This document shows, in pieces, positions 54,448-63,568 of a stretch of 64,000 bases of DNA (its first letter is position 1; every line of letters starts with the position of its first letter). The notes beneath the pieces were generated by a model. The model saw nothing but the letters and a program-made list of their open reading frames with translations, did not search any database and was not told the origin of the DNA. Both the position numbers and the translations under genes were made by a program. The DNA is from Burkholderia sp. D-99 (GTDB lineage Bacteria > Pseudomonadota > Gammaproteobacteria > Burkholderiales > Burkholderiaceae). The DNA lies in assembly GCF_011605345.1 (NCBI RefSeq), contig NZ_JAAOXM010000001.1, positions 1,426,001 through 1,490,000 on the forward strand, read 5' to 3'.

Positions 54448-55203
54448 TCAGAACATGTATTCGCCGCCGTTCACGTGGATCGCCTGACCGGTCACGAAAT
54501 CGCCACTGGCGGATGCCAGATACAAGCAGGCCTCGGCGATGTCCCTCGGTTCGCCGGGATGCTTGATCGCCAGCATCTCCATCACCCGCTCGATATTGAC
54601 GTGCTTGTATTGTTCGAGGTCGCGCGTGGTTTGAATTGCGCCCGGCACGACCGTGTTGCAGGTGATGTTGTCGACGCCGGCCTCGCGCGCAATGGCCTTC
54701 GTCAATCCATGCATGCCGGCCTTCGCCGCGACGTTCGCCGCCCGCTGCGGAAAATGGCCGGTAAACCCGTCGTAGCCGGATATGTTGATGATTCGGCCCC
54801 AGCGGCGGCGGCGCATGCGCGGTACCACGTAATGCGCCATGTAGAAGGCGGAACTAAGGTTGCTAGCAAGCGTCGCGCTCCACGCTTCGACCGTGATGTC
54901 GTCGAATTTCATACGCAGCCGGCGGCCGACGTTGTTGACGGCGATATCGATCGCGCCGAACGCGCGCTCCCCGGCATCGAGCAAGGACTCGACCTGTTCC
55001 GGATCGGAAACGTCGGCCATCACGCCGATTGCATGGCCGCCGTGCGCGCGTATGCCCGCGACGACTTCATCGACATTGCTCGCGTTGCTCAAGCCGTTGA
55101 CGACGACATTCGCGCCCTCCTCCGCGAACAGCTCCGCAATCGCGCGACCAATGTTCTGACCGGCACCGGTGATGACGGCAGTTTTGCCTGCAAGACGACC
55201 CAT
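54448..55203 (-). CDS. SDR-family protein with catalytic Tyr replaced by Asn
   Basis: 251 aa from ATG 55203. The cofactor motif AVITGAGQNIGRAIAELFAE is intact, and IAVNNVGRR and RIINISGYDGFTG follow. The segment where YxxxK is expected reads RAANVAAKAGM. Lys is kept, but the Tyr position is Asn (codon AAC). PGAIQTTRDLEQ and ASGDFVTGQAIHVNGGEYMF complete the fold. It may use another proton donor, or act as a non-reductase. It is the gene upstream of the MFS transporter on the same strand. Confidence 0.85.
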   Translation of the reverse strand: MGRLAGKTAVITGAGQNIGRAIAELFAEEGANVVVNGLSNASNVDEVVAGIRAHGGHAIGVMADVSDPEQVESLLDAGERAFGAIDIAVNNVGRRLRMKFDDITVEAWSATLASNLSSAFYMAHYVVPRMRRRRWGRIINISGYDGFTGHFPQRAANVAAKAGMHGLTKAIAREAGVDNITCNTVVPGAIQTTRDLEQYKHVNIERVMEMLAIKHPGEPRDIAEACLYLASASGDFVTGQAIHVNGGEYMF

Positions 55204-55612
55204 ACCTGCTCCGTGGGATGATTGACGGTTTGCCACGCTCACCCGCGCGGCCCCGATCACGATTTCGGAACTCGATCCCGGTGCGAAGGCCGTCGTCGCG
55301 ACGAACCGTATGCGATCGACATCGAACTCGCTCCTGACGCCCCGAGCGCCGGTGTCTGCATGTGCCGCGACGGCCATCCGCAGGACCGCGCCCACCAATC
55401 CCACTTTACGTACGCCCTCGCTACATCACCCCTCCCGGCATGGGAGGGCATGGCGCACTGCGCCTGCTCCATGCGTATCCCTCCCGAACCGGGAGGGTGG
55501 CCGGTTTCGTCCCGGCCGCACCATCGTCTCGAGCGACCTGGATCCCACTGGACTTGATTTCGACGAACACGCAACTGTGCATCGGGCAGACGCCTCGAAC
55601 CGGAGCATCACC
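55204..55612. other. Intergenic region with paired REP-like palindromes
   Basis: About 410 bp between divergent genes. CCCTCCC-GGCAT-GGGAGGG (55430-55448) and CCCTCCCG-AAC-CGGGAGGG (55479-55497) lie 30 bp apart, flanking a further CATGG/CCATG inverted repeat. This resembles a doublet of repetitive extragenic palindromes. Confidence 0.6.
55430..55497. repeat. REP-like palindrome doublet (copies 3 and 4)
   Basis: Two perfect stems of 7 and 8 bp sharing the CCCTCCC core with the elements at 31257 and 36691. They are separated by a 30-bp spacer that is itself partly palindromic. Confidence 0.65.
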
Positions 55613-56581
55613 GTGACTGAACGTATCCACCGCCGCCGCCGTTGCCAGTTGCCGGTACCCGCGTCCTCGGTCGGCAGGATCGAGCACGCGCTCAGCCTGG
55701 GCGCGGACCATGTGTTCCTGGATCTGGAGGATTCGGTCGCCCCGACCATGAAGTTCGAGGCCCGCCGCAACGTCATCACGGCATTCAACGAGATGGACTG
55801 GGGACGTACCGTGCGCTGCTTCCGCATGAACGGGCTCGATCGCGCATGGGCGTATCAGGACCTGATCACCGTCGTCGAGGCCGCGGGACGGAACATCGAT
55901 ACGCTGATGATTCCCGGTGTGAAACATGTGCGCGACCTGCATTTTGTCGACACGTTTCTCACGCAGATCGAGCAGAAGATCGACACCCGTCGAAAAATCG
56001 GCCTCGAACTGCTGATCGAGGACGCGCAAGGCATTGCCAACGTCACGGCGCTCGCGCTGGCAAGCCCGCGTGTGGAGGCGCTCATCTTCGGCGCCACGAA
56101 ATACGCACGAACGCCGGACGCCGGGTTTCGCGAGTGTGCCGGCGAACCGCACGCCTATCCAGGCGATATCTGGCACCACCAGCGCAGCGCGATCGCGAAC
56201 GCCGCGCGGGTGGCCGGAGCCGATTATGTCGATGGCCCTTGCACGTCGCTCACCAACCCGGACGCCTACGACCGCGAATGCCGGATGGTCAGGGCGTTGG
56301 GTGCGGTGGGGAAATGGGTCGAACATCCGTCGCAGATTCCAATCGCCATCAATGCGTTTTCACCATCCCGGCAGGAAATCGCCGACGCGCTCCGCTATCT
56401 CGCCGAACTCGATGTGGTGAAGACGCGCGGAATCGGCACTGTCACGGCGATCGACGGACGCCTGCTCGATATCGCCACCGTGCCGCTTCTCGAGGCAATC
56501 GTCGCACAGGCGGAATTCTTCGGTCTTGAAATTCCCGAGGCGGCTTGCCAGCCTGCAACGCGTCCGCCGTCCGCCCGGTAA
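55613..56581 (+). CDS. HpcH/HpaI aldolase / citrate lyase beta-like (CitE) protein
   Basis: 322 aa from GTG 55613 with a CGGAG site; no nearby ATG has a comparable site. RCQLPVPASSVGRIEHALSL, HVFLDLEDSVAPTMKFEARR (metal-binding Glu), RCFRMNGLDRAWAYQDL, IGLELLIEDAQGIANVTALA and LIFGATKYARTPD follow CitE-family order. KWVEHPSQIPIAINAFSPSR is the usual end. Such enzymes cleave 3-hydroxy-3-methylglutaryl-, malyl- or citramalyl-CoA-type substrates. In a branched-acid region a beta-methyl-malyl-CoA lyase activity is conceivable. Confidence 0.9.
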   Translation: MTERIHRRRRCQLPVPASSVGRIEHALSLGADHVFLDLEDSVAPTMKFEARRNVITAFNEMDWGRTVRCFRMNGLDRAWAYQDLITVVEAAGRNIDTLMIPGVKHVRDLHFVDTFLTQIEQKIDTRRKIGLELLIEDAQGIANVTALALASPRVEALIFGATKYARTPDAGFRECAGEPHAYPGDIWHHQRSAIANAARVAGADYVDGPCTSLTNPDAYDRECRMVRALGAVGKWVEHPSQIPIAINAFSPSRQEIADALRYLAELDVVKTRGIGTVTAIDGRLLDIATVPLLEAIVAQAEFFGLEIPEAACQPATRPPSAR

Positions 56582-56873
56582 CGAACGCGCGTGTCCGTCA
56601 GGCTCAATCGCTTCATGATGAAGCGGCCGTGCAGCAAAATCCGCCCGCGCCGTTCATGATGCGCACGTCCGACGCCACTTCGTATCTCGCGACGCCCGCG
56701 AACACACGCGCCATGGCTGCCGCATCGGGTATCCTCCGATGGAAATTTTGAATGCTTTTGGTAAACAATCGCAGATGGCCAGCCGCATCAGCTGTGCTTT
56801 CTCCGCCACCGCCCAGGTAGTCCGCCCGCCCGTTCGCGGCGTGCATTCAATCACTCGGCATGTTCCGAACTCT

Positions 56874-59618
56874 ATGAGCACGATGCAAGATAGCGCTCCC
56901 CTTATCGTCAAAACGAAGCTCGCGCCTCCACGCATCGTCAGCTTGCCGCAACGCAGGGACGAGCTACTGGCCAGCATGCAGGAGCGCAAGGACCGCCGAC
57001 TGACGACGATCGTCGGCCCGGCCGGATGCGGCAAAACCACGTTCGCGGCCATCTGGCGAAAAGAGCTCGTTACCGAGGGCGAAACCGTCTGCTGGTACAA
57101 CCTTAGTCGCGACGATACCGACCTCACGCAGTTCTTCGCGTACCTCGTCGCCGCGCTGAAACCCCTGGCCCCGGAAATCGGCGAAGCCGCGCTTCGTCTG
57201 TACAACCACTCGGGCGGTACATCCGCGCCGGCCTTCCTCGCCAGCCTCGTCAATGATCTGTTTGAGCACGAGCGGCCGATATACCTGTTCCTCGAGGACT
57301 TCCATTACGTGGTCGACAGCGATGTTCCGGCAGTGATGCAGCAACTGCTGGAACTCGCCCCTGCCAATCTGCATCTCGTCATCACGTCACGCGTGCGTCC
57401 GGCGCTGGATTACGTCAAGCTGCGCGTGCAGGACGAGCTGAACGAATTGAGCTTTTCGGACCTGCGCTTCTCGTTGAAGGAATCCAGCGACTTCCTGCGT
57501 AGCCAGGGCCTGAGCGCACTCGGTCCTTCGCAGCTTCATCGCTTGCACGTGATCGCCGACGGCTGGCCCGCCGGGCTGCAGCTGCTCGCGTATTCGCTGA
57601 AGCGGACCAAGGATCCGGCGGCCTACATCGACCGGCTCAAGGGCGCTCTGACCCCTGACAAGGAAGCCAGCCTGAGCCAGTACCTCAACGACGTGATCAC
57701 ACCGCTGCTGAGCGAAGACGAACTCGACTTCCTCGTACGCATTTCCGCATGCCGGCGCTTCAACGGCGAACTGTGCGCGCTGATATCGGGCCATCCCGAC
57801 GCGGTGAAGCTGCTTGAACGGTTCGAATCCGACGGACTTTTCATCCTCGCGATCGATTCCGATGACGAACAGCAGTGGTACCGGCTGCACAAGACGTTCT
57901 CGAAATTCCTGAACAACCATCTGCTGCGCCTGCCGGCCGACGAACTGCAACGCATCAACCGGCTCGCCAGCAACTGGTTCTCCGCGCGTGGCTTGCGCAT
58001 AGAAGCGATCCGCCACGCAATCTATGCCGGCGACGTCGCGTCCTATGTCGAACTGATCGAGCGCTCCGCGCGAGCGATGACGGGCCGCGGCCAGTTCATC
58101 CAGTTGCTCAACTGGTATGCGCAGATTCCGAAGGACGTCGCGCGCGAACGGCTCGAGCTGTTGCTATGCGTCGCGTGGGCCCAGATCGTCTGCGGCAGAT
58201 ACGAAAGCTATCAGCAGAGCGTCGCGGCCATCGAGCGAATCCCGGAATCGGGCGACGCGGCCGTCGTATTCGAACGGGTGCTGCTAAGAGCCCTGTTCCT
58301 GCTGAAGCAAGACGATACCCGCGCAGCGCTCGACCTCCTGGAACCCTATATCGAAAATCCTCCGGCCGCGAGCCGGTTTGCGCTGCATCTGCTGTTTCTC
58401 CTGTCCGGCCTGGCGCTGGTCTACGCCAATCAGTTCGAACGCACACGAGATATCGCGCAGCGTTGCCGCAGCCTCGTCTACCATGACGCGCCGAACGTGA
58501 AGGCTCCCAATCTGGACGCCGGCGTCGGCCTGAGTTACCTGCTGCAGGGCGATATACGGCAAGCCAAAGCCGTGCTCTTCGAGGCCTTCCATCATGCCGC
58601 GGACAGCGCACGCGTCGGTACGGACCCGGCGGTCTATCTCGCCAGCTATCTCGCAGAGGCACACTATCAACTCGACGAGTTGGAAGATGCCGAGGCGCTC
58701 GTCGCCGAATACGCGCCGTTGGTCGATATCGTCGGATTATCCGACGGAATGCTCTTCGCCCATCGAACGCAGGCGCGCCTGCACGAATCGCGCAGTGACA
58801 CCGATGGCGCGCTGTGCATCGTCAAACACGTCGAACGTATGGGCATGGAGCTCGGACTCGACCGGCTCATTTGCTGGAGCCTGCAGGAGCAGGTGAGATT
58901 GCAGATTCGTCGCGGTCAGCAACCTGCCGCCGGAGAGGCGTTGCGTCGACTCGCCCACATCGCGAATCGATACGCCGACTACCGGAACTGCGCATTTGCC
59001 GAGATCCCGCTGTACTGGACGGCAGCCCGGGTCGAGTTGATGGCCGTGCAGGGAGATCCCGAGCACGCGCTCGACCTGCTTGCATCGCTGATCGGCGAGT
59101 ACGAGGCGCGCGGTCAGATGCTGATCGTCGCGAGCTTGCGCACGCGCCAGGCCTGCATCGAGTTCGATCGACACAACGAAGCCGGCGCTATAGCCGCCAT
59201 GCGTGCGGGACTTGCACTCGCGACGTTCTATGGCGCACGACGCGTGCTGCTGGACCACGGGCCTGCGGTCGCGACGCTGCTGCAACGCCTGTTGCACGAA
59301 GACGGCACGCTGTCGGGAGCCGAGCGTCAATTCGCCGAGGCCGCCATCACGCGCTTTATCGGCCGGACCGCCACCGTTGCCGCACCGCATTCGAATGCCG
59401 GAAGCGCAAGAGCGGAAGACACAGCCTCGCTGTCGGCCAAGGAGCTGGAGATCGTCGATCTGCTCGCCAAGGCATTCTCGAACAAGAGCATCGGTCGGGC
59501 GCTCAACATTTCGGCCGGGACGGTCAAATGGCATCTCAAGAATATCTACGCCAAACTCAACGCCGTGTCTCGCGAAGATGCCGTCGTAAAGGCGCGCAAC
59601 AACAAGCTGATCGGCTGA
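56874..59618 (+). CDS. MalT/LuxR-type ATP-dependent transcriptional regulator
   Basis: 914 aa from ATG 56874 (MSTMQDSAPLIVKTKLAPPR). An in-frame ATG at 56739 would add 45 residues, and I prefer the later start. Walker A is IVGPAGCGKTTFAAIWRKE (about 47-65). PIYLFLEDFHYVVDSDVPAV fits Walker B. A long TPR-like region (about 430-830) follows. The C-terminal LuxR HTH reads LSAKELEIVDLLAKAFSNKS, IGRALNISAGTVKWHLKNIY, AKLNAVSREDAV. LAL/MalT-type regulators respond to small inducers and drive nearby catabolic genes, so it probably controls the region on either side. Confidence 0.94.
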   Translation: MSTMQDSAPLIVKTKLAPPRIVSLPQRRDELLASMQERKDRRLTTIVGPAGCGKTTFAAIWRKELVTEGETVCWYNLSRDDTDLTQFFAYLVAALKPLAPEIGEAALRLYNHSGGTSAPAFLASLVNDLFEHERPIYLFLEDFHYVVDSDVPAVMQQLLELAPANLHLVITSRVRPALDYVKLRVQDELNELSFSDLRFSLKESSDFLRSQGLSALGPSQLHRLHVIADGWPAGLQLLAYSLKRTKDPAAYIDRLKGALTPDKEASLSQYLNDVITPLLSEDELDFLVRISACRRFNGELCALISGHPDAVKLLERFESDGLFILAIDSDDEQQWYRLHKTFSKFLNNHLLRLPADELQRINRLASNWFSARGLRIEAIRHAIYAGDVASYVELIERSARAMTGRGQFIQLLNWYAQIPKDVARERLELLLCVAWAQIVCGRYESYQQSVAAIERIPESGDAAVVFERVLLRALFLLKQDDTRAALDLLEPYIENPPAASRFALHLLFLLSGLALVYANQFERTRDIAQRCRSLVYHDAPNVKAPNLDAGVGLSYLLQGDIRQAKAVLFEAFHHAADSARVGTDPAVYLASYLAEAHYQLDELEDAEALVAEYAPLVDIVGLSDGMLFAHRTQARLHESRSDTDGALCIVKHVERMGMELGLDRLICWSLQEQVRLQIRRGQQPAAGEALRRLAHIANRYADYRNCAFAEIPLYWTAARVELMAVQGDPEHALDLLASLIGEYEARGQMLIVASLRTRQACIEFDRHNEAGAIAAMRAGLALATFYGARRVLLDHGPAVATLLQRLLHEDGTLSGAERQFAEAAITRFIGRTATVAAPHSNAGSARAEDTASLSAKELEIVDLLAKAFSNKSIGRALNISAGTVKWHLKNIYAKLNAVSREDAVVKARNNKLIG

Positions 59619-59833
59619 CCTGACGCACTGCGCGACTGGCCTCGCCACCGCTTCGACGAATCCCGCGGCGCAGCGGACGTCGGCACACCAGCGGCCGCAC
59701 TTGCTATGGGCAGCTTGCCGGACGGAATACAAGATTGGCGCGAATTGCGAATGTATTGGCGCATTCCGATGATGATCGATCGAGTCGTCATCGTTAATTT
59801 TCAGGTCGGGGCAACACTCACCGAGAGATAACG

Positions 59834-60664
59834 ATGATCGATGGAAGCAGAAAGACAGCGCTCGTAACCGGGGCATCTTCGGGCATGGGCAAGGAAATCG
59901 CCAAGCAACTGATCCGGGACGGCTTCACGGTCTACGTCGCCGCGCGCAACTTGGACAAGATGCACGACCTCGCCCTCCTCGGTGCGACGCCGCTGCGGAT
60001 GGACATTTCTCGCGACGAAGAGATCGTGGCGGTCATCGACCGGATTCTCGCGGATGCCGGCGGCATCGACGTGCTGGTCAACAATGCCGGCTTCGGGCTT
60101 TACGGCCCAGTCGAGGAGATCGACATCGACGCGGCGCGGTACCAGTTCGAAGTGAATGTATTCGGCCTCGCCCGCTTGACCCAACTCCTCTTGCCCGCCA
60201 TGCGCGACAGGGGAACTGGCACGATCGTCAACATCACGTCGATGGGCGGCAAGATGTATACGCTGCTCGGCGCGTGGTATCACGCAACCAAGCATGCACT
60301 CGAGGGCTGGTCCGATTGCCTGCGCCTCGAACTCGCGCCATTCGGCATCCGCGTCGTGATCGTCGAGCCCGGTGTCATCGAAACCGGATTCGGCGACGTG
60401 GTCGACAACGGTCTGCACGCACAATCGGACGGCGGAGCGTACGGTGTCCTCAAGCGAGGCGTTGTCAAATCGATGCGCGACTCCTACGGCAAAGGTCGCG
60501 GCTCCGATCCGCGCGTCATCGCGCGGGTTGTGTCGCGGGCCGTTCATGCGCAAAGGCCGCGCACGCGCTATGTCGCGGGAAAATACGCGAAATTGATGAT
60601 CTGCCTGCGCGCACGGCTCGGCGACCGGATGTTCGATCGCATCATCATGAGCATGATGCGTTAG
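59834..60664 (+). CDS. Short-chain dehydrogenase/reductase
   Basis: 276 aa. TALVTGASSGMGKEIAKQLI, VLVNNAGFGLYGPVEEIDID, IVNITSMGGKMYT (Ser) and WYHATKHALEGWSDCLRLEL (Tyr-x3-Lys intact). GIRVVIVEPGVIETGF and a C-terminal extension to the basic MMR end follow. It resembles classical SDRs acting on ketones or sterols. It is downstream of the MalT-type regulator on the same strand and converges on the PrpD-like gene. Confidence 0.92.
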   Translation: MIDGSRKTALVTGASSGMGKEIAKQLIRDGFTVYVAARNLDKMHDLALLGATPLRMDISRDEEIVAVIDRILADAGGIDVLVNNAGFGLYGPVEEIDIDAARYQFEVNVFGLARLTQLLLPAMRDRGTGTIVNITSMGGKMYTLLGAWYHATKHALEGWSDCLRLELAPFGIRVVIVEPGVIETGFGDVVDNGLHAQSDGGAYGVLKRGVVKSMRDSYGKGRGSDPRVIARVVSRAVHAQRPRTRYVAGKYAKLMICLRARLGDRMFDRIIMSMMR

Positions 60665-60700
60665 GTCGCTTGCGACCGACGCGCCGGGTACACGTCGATC

Positions 60701-62071
60701 TCACGGCGCGCTGTCGAACGTGCCGGATACCAGGGCAAACAGCGACCTAGCGTTCGGCAGTTCCTCTGCGCCGAAGAGCGCGTCGACGAACGCCTGTCTC
60801 GCAGGTTCCGTCAGCCGATTCGATGCCAGCGCATGGAACTTGCGGATCAGCTTGACGCGCTGCTCGTCCAGGTCGGTCGCTGGCCGACTCGAGTCGGCCG
60901 TCTGCCGCAGCGTCCCGCCTGATTTCAGCACGAGTTCCACCTGCACCGACGTCGCGGGCCAGTCCCTGACCAGCTCAACGTGAATATGCTGGCGGTACGG
61001 CAGCCTCGCAACGGCCTCCGCGGTGCGCGTCGAATAGGTTTCCGGCGCAGCCGTATCCATGCCTTCGAGCGCCATTGCGACAACCCCTGCGATGCTGAAT
61101 TTCAGTTGCAGCCCGTTCTCCGGCACGCTGATATTGCACACCGTCGAAATGGTCTCGCCAGCGGTAATCGAAATCCGCTCGATCGCACGCGCGTCGAAGA
61201 CCGGATCCGCACGCAGCCGCAACGCGCAGTCGATCGCCGCATGCGTGAGGTAGCACGCCGCGTGGTACTTGAACAGGTTCGCACGCAAGTTGACGATCGA
61301 CGTATCGATTACCCGGTCCGATTCAGGCTGCCGACCGCGCAACGTCGCCATGAAACCGATCGGCCCGTCGAGAATCGACAGGCTCGCCGTCATGCCGGCG
61401 GCGGCCAGTCTCGCTGCATGCAGGCCGTCACGCGCCGCACGGCCTGCATGGAACGGCTTGCACATCGTGCCGAACATCGCCTTCAACCCCGCAGCCTGGG
61501 TGGCGGCGATACCGATCGCGCGACAGACGCCCTCTCGCGGAAGCGTCAGCAGGTGCGCGCACGCGACAGCGGCACCCAGTGTGCCGATCGTGGCGGTCGT
61601 ATGGAAACCCGCGTCGTAGTGCTCGCGCCCAATGGCTTCGCCGATCCGGCATGCCGCATCATACCCGGCGAAGTACGCATCGGCGACGCTCCGCCCCGAC
61701 GAACCGCGCTGCTCGGCCAATGCCAGCACGGCGGGCAGTATCGCAACCGTCGGATGACCGACGTTCAGATGTACGTCATCGTAGTCGAGCGCATGAGATG
61801 CGGCGCCATTGATCAACGCTGCCTGCAGCATGGTCAGACGCTGACCTTGGCCGACGATCGAACATGCTCCGGCAGTTTCGTCAGTCAGCGCGTCCGCATA
61901 AAGAAGGCGCGCGATGGGCTCGGTGCTGCCGCGCAGTGTCACGGCAAACCAGTCGAGTATGCAGTGCCGAAGCACCTCGCGGACATCCATCGGCAGGTCG
62001 CTCCAGACTGCTTGTCGCGACGCATCAGCCACTCGCCACGTAAATTCGGACGCGCCGACATCGACGTTCAT
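60701..62071 (-). CDS. MmgE/PrpD-family protein
   Basis: 456 aa from ATG 62071 (MNVDVGASEFTWRVADASRQ). LPMDVREVLRHCILDWFAVT, LYADALTDET, LINGAASHALDYDDVHLNVG, HPTVAILPAVLALAEQRGSS, HYDAGFHTTATIGTLGAAVA and GTMCKPFHAGRAARDGLHAA match the MmgE/PrpD fold. Family members dehydrate 2-methylcitrate or isomerise itaconate- or aconitate-like acids. Probably part of the same catabolic region as the lyase at 55613. Confidence 0.93.
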   Translation of the reverse strand: MNVDVGASEFTWRVADASRQAVWSDLPMDVREVLRHCILDWFAVTLRGSTEPIARLLYADALTDETAGACSIVGQGQRLTMLQAALINGAASHALDYDDVHLNVGHPTVAILPAVLALAEQRGSSGRSVADAYFAGYDAACRIGEAIGREHYDAGFHTTATIGTLGAAVACAHLLTLPREGVCRAIGIAATQAAGLKAMFGTMCKPFHAGRAARDGLHAARLAAAGMTASLSILDGPIGFMATLRGRQPESDRVIDTSIVNLRANLFKYHAACYLTHAAIDCALRLRADPVFDARAIERISITAGETISTVCNISVPENGLQLKFSIAGVVAMALEGMDTAAPETYSTRTAEAVARLPYRQHIHVELVRDWPATSVQVELVLKSGGTLRQTADSSRPATDLDEQRVKLIRKFHALASNRLTEPARQAFVDALFGAEELPNARSLFALVSGTFDSAP

Positions 62072-62183
62072 TTCGTGTCTCCCACGTTCTTGTTCATGCG
62101 TTGACTGCATGCACTGCATGGCGACAATACCGGCGCCAATCGGCGATCCGGGAGCGAAGCTGCGAGTCCAGGTCTGTCGTTCG

Positions 62184-62729
62184 TCACACGGCACTCACCG
62201 TCCGGCGTTCCGCATCGAACGTCATCGCTTCCGCTGCCACGATCCCGGCCAGATGCTTCTCGATGTGCCGCACGAACTGACCGGCGTGCGTGTTGGCGCC
62301 TGCGCCTTCGAACCATGCCTGTAGCTCGAATGCGGCCTCGGTCGGCTTCGAGTACGTGAATCGCGCGCCGAACAGATCCAGCGCAGCGAGCCATACACAT
62401 GCGATGCCACTTGCCAGCACGTGTTCGCGACGAATCATGCCGTCGGCGTCCCGAATGTAGTGAACGCAGTACGCGTGCCCTGCGATATGCACCGTTGTCG
62501 CGACGCGCAGCGCTCGCGGCAGGCCGTCGCGCGTCGCAGCGCTAACCACGACGCCCACGGAAGCGCTCGCGCACGCACGCTTCAGAACGAAGTCCCAGTG
62601 TGTAATCGGCTGCGTGGCGGCAGACGAAGCATTGCCACCGGTAAACCGACCAACTCGGCGGCCTGGACGAGCGGAGAAACGGGGACACCGCTTTTGCACC
62701 ATTGCGACCAGCGGACGAAGCGTTGCCAT
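62184..62729 (-). CDS. Hypothetical protein with disturbed N-terminus
   Basis: 181 aa from ATG 62729, no SD evident. The C-terminal part (PITHWDFVLKRACASASVGV onward, then ALDLFGARFTYSKPTEAAFE) looks like a genuine folded domain. The first 45 residues look foreign. Two imperfect copies of GACGAAGC-x-TTGCCA lie 91 bp apart (62621 on and 62711 on). The first would encode GNASSA in the frame used by the rest of the gene; the second does so in another frame. The original start may have been further upstream near 62751 with an insertion or partial duplication between. No family recognised. Confidence 0.55.
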   Translation of the reverse strand: MATLRPLVAMVQKRCPRFSARPGRRVGRFTGGNASSAATQPITHWDFVLKRACASASVGVVVSAATRDGLPRALRVATTVHIAGHAYCVHYIRDADGMIRREHVLASGIACVWLAALDLFGARFTYSKPTEAAFELQAWFEGAGANTHAGQFVRHIEKHLAGIVAAEAMTFDAERRTVSAV

Positions 62730-62747
62730 CGATACCGGATCCCTGCG

Positions 62748-63527
62748 TCAACGACCCGTGAACACGGGCTTGCGCTTCTCGAAGAACGCCCGCGTGCCTT
62801 CCGCAAAATCGTCGGTGAAGCCGAGCTCGCGTTGCAGGTCGCGCTCGAGGGTGACCTGCTCGATGAAACTGTTATCGATCGATTCGTGCAGTGCCCGCTT
62901 GATCGCGCCCAAGCCAAGCGGCGGCATCGCGGCAAGCTGCATGGCGATCGCGCGCGCGCGGTCCATCAGTTGATCGTCGTCGACGCATTTCCAGATGAGG
63001 CCCCATTGCTCGGCGGTTTCCGCCGGTAGCGGCTCGGCGAGCATCGCCAGTGCCGTCGCACGCGCGCGACCGACCAGTCGCGGCAGGAAGTACGTTCCAC
63101 CGAGGTCGGGCAGCAGTCCGATCTTCGCGAAGGCCTGCAGGAATCCGGCCGAACGGGCAGCGACGACAATGTCGCAACACAGCGCCAGGTTCGCGCCTGC
63201 ACCGGCAGCGATACCGTTCACCGCGCAAACGACTGGCTTGCACATGCCGACGATCATCTCCCCGACCGGGTTGTAGCGGTCCTGGATAACCTTGCCGAGA
63301 TCCGGACGCTGCTGCATCGCGGCTTCGTTCAGATCGGCGCCGGCGGAGAATGCGCGCCCGGCACCGGTGATCAGCACCGAACGCACCGCGTCGTCCTCGT
63401 TCGCGCGCTTCAGGCCGGCGAGAATTTCTGCATTCATCTGCTCGCCGAGCGGGTTGAGGCGCTCCGGATCGTCGAGCGTGATTTCAAGTACCGCACCGAC
63501 CTGCTCGATACGTGTCTGTTGCTTCAT
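62748..63527 (-). CDS. Enoyl-CoA hydratase (PaaG-like)
   Basis: 259 aa from ATG 63527. AGRAFSAGADLNEAAMQ, VVCAVNGIAAGAGANLALCC, AFAKIGLLPDLGGTYFLPRL and GIAAGAG are crotonase hallmarks. The GLLPDLGGTYFLPRLVG stretch with Asp at the catalytic position resembles PaaG-type 2-(1,2-epoxyphenyl)acetyl-CoA isomerases. It lies 41 bp downstream of the truncated acyl-CoA ligase gene and upstream of the hypothetical protein, all on the same strand. Confidence 0.93.
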   Translation of the reverse strand: MKQQTRIEQVGAVLEITLDDPERLNPLGEQMNAEILAGLKRANEDDAVRSVLITGAGRAFSAGADLNEAAMQQRPDLGKVIQDRYNPVGEMIVGMCKPVVCAVNGIAAGAGANLALCCDIVVAARSAGFLQAFAKIGLLPDLGGTYFLPRLVGRARATALAMLAEPLPAETAEQWGLIWKCVDDDQLMDRARAIAMQLAAMPPLGLGAIKRALHESIDNSFIEQVTLERDLQRELGFTDDFAEGTRAFFEKRKPVFTGR

Positions 63528-63568
63528 CGTAAACCTCGTATTCCTGAATTATTCATCGTGTCCGTTCG

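Noticed and set aside
55310..55612. N-terminal extension of the CitE-like gene
   Set aside because: The in-frame extension covers the REP-like palindromes and has no protein-like character; GTG 55613 has a good ribosome site.
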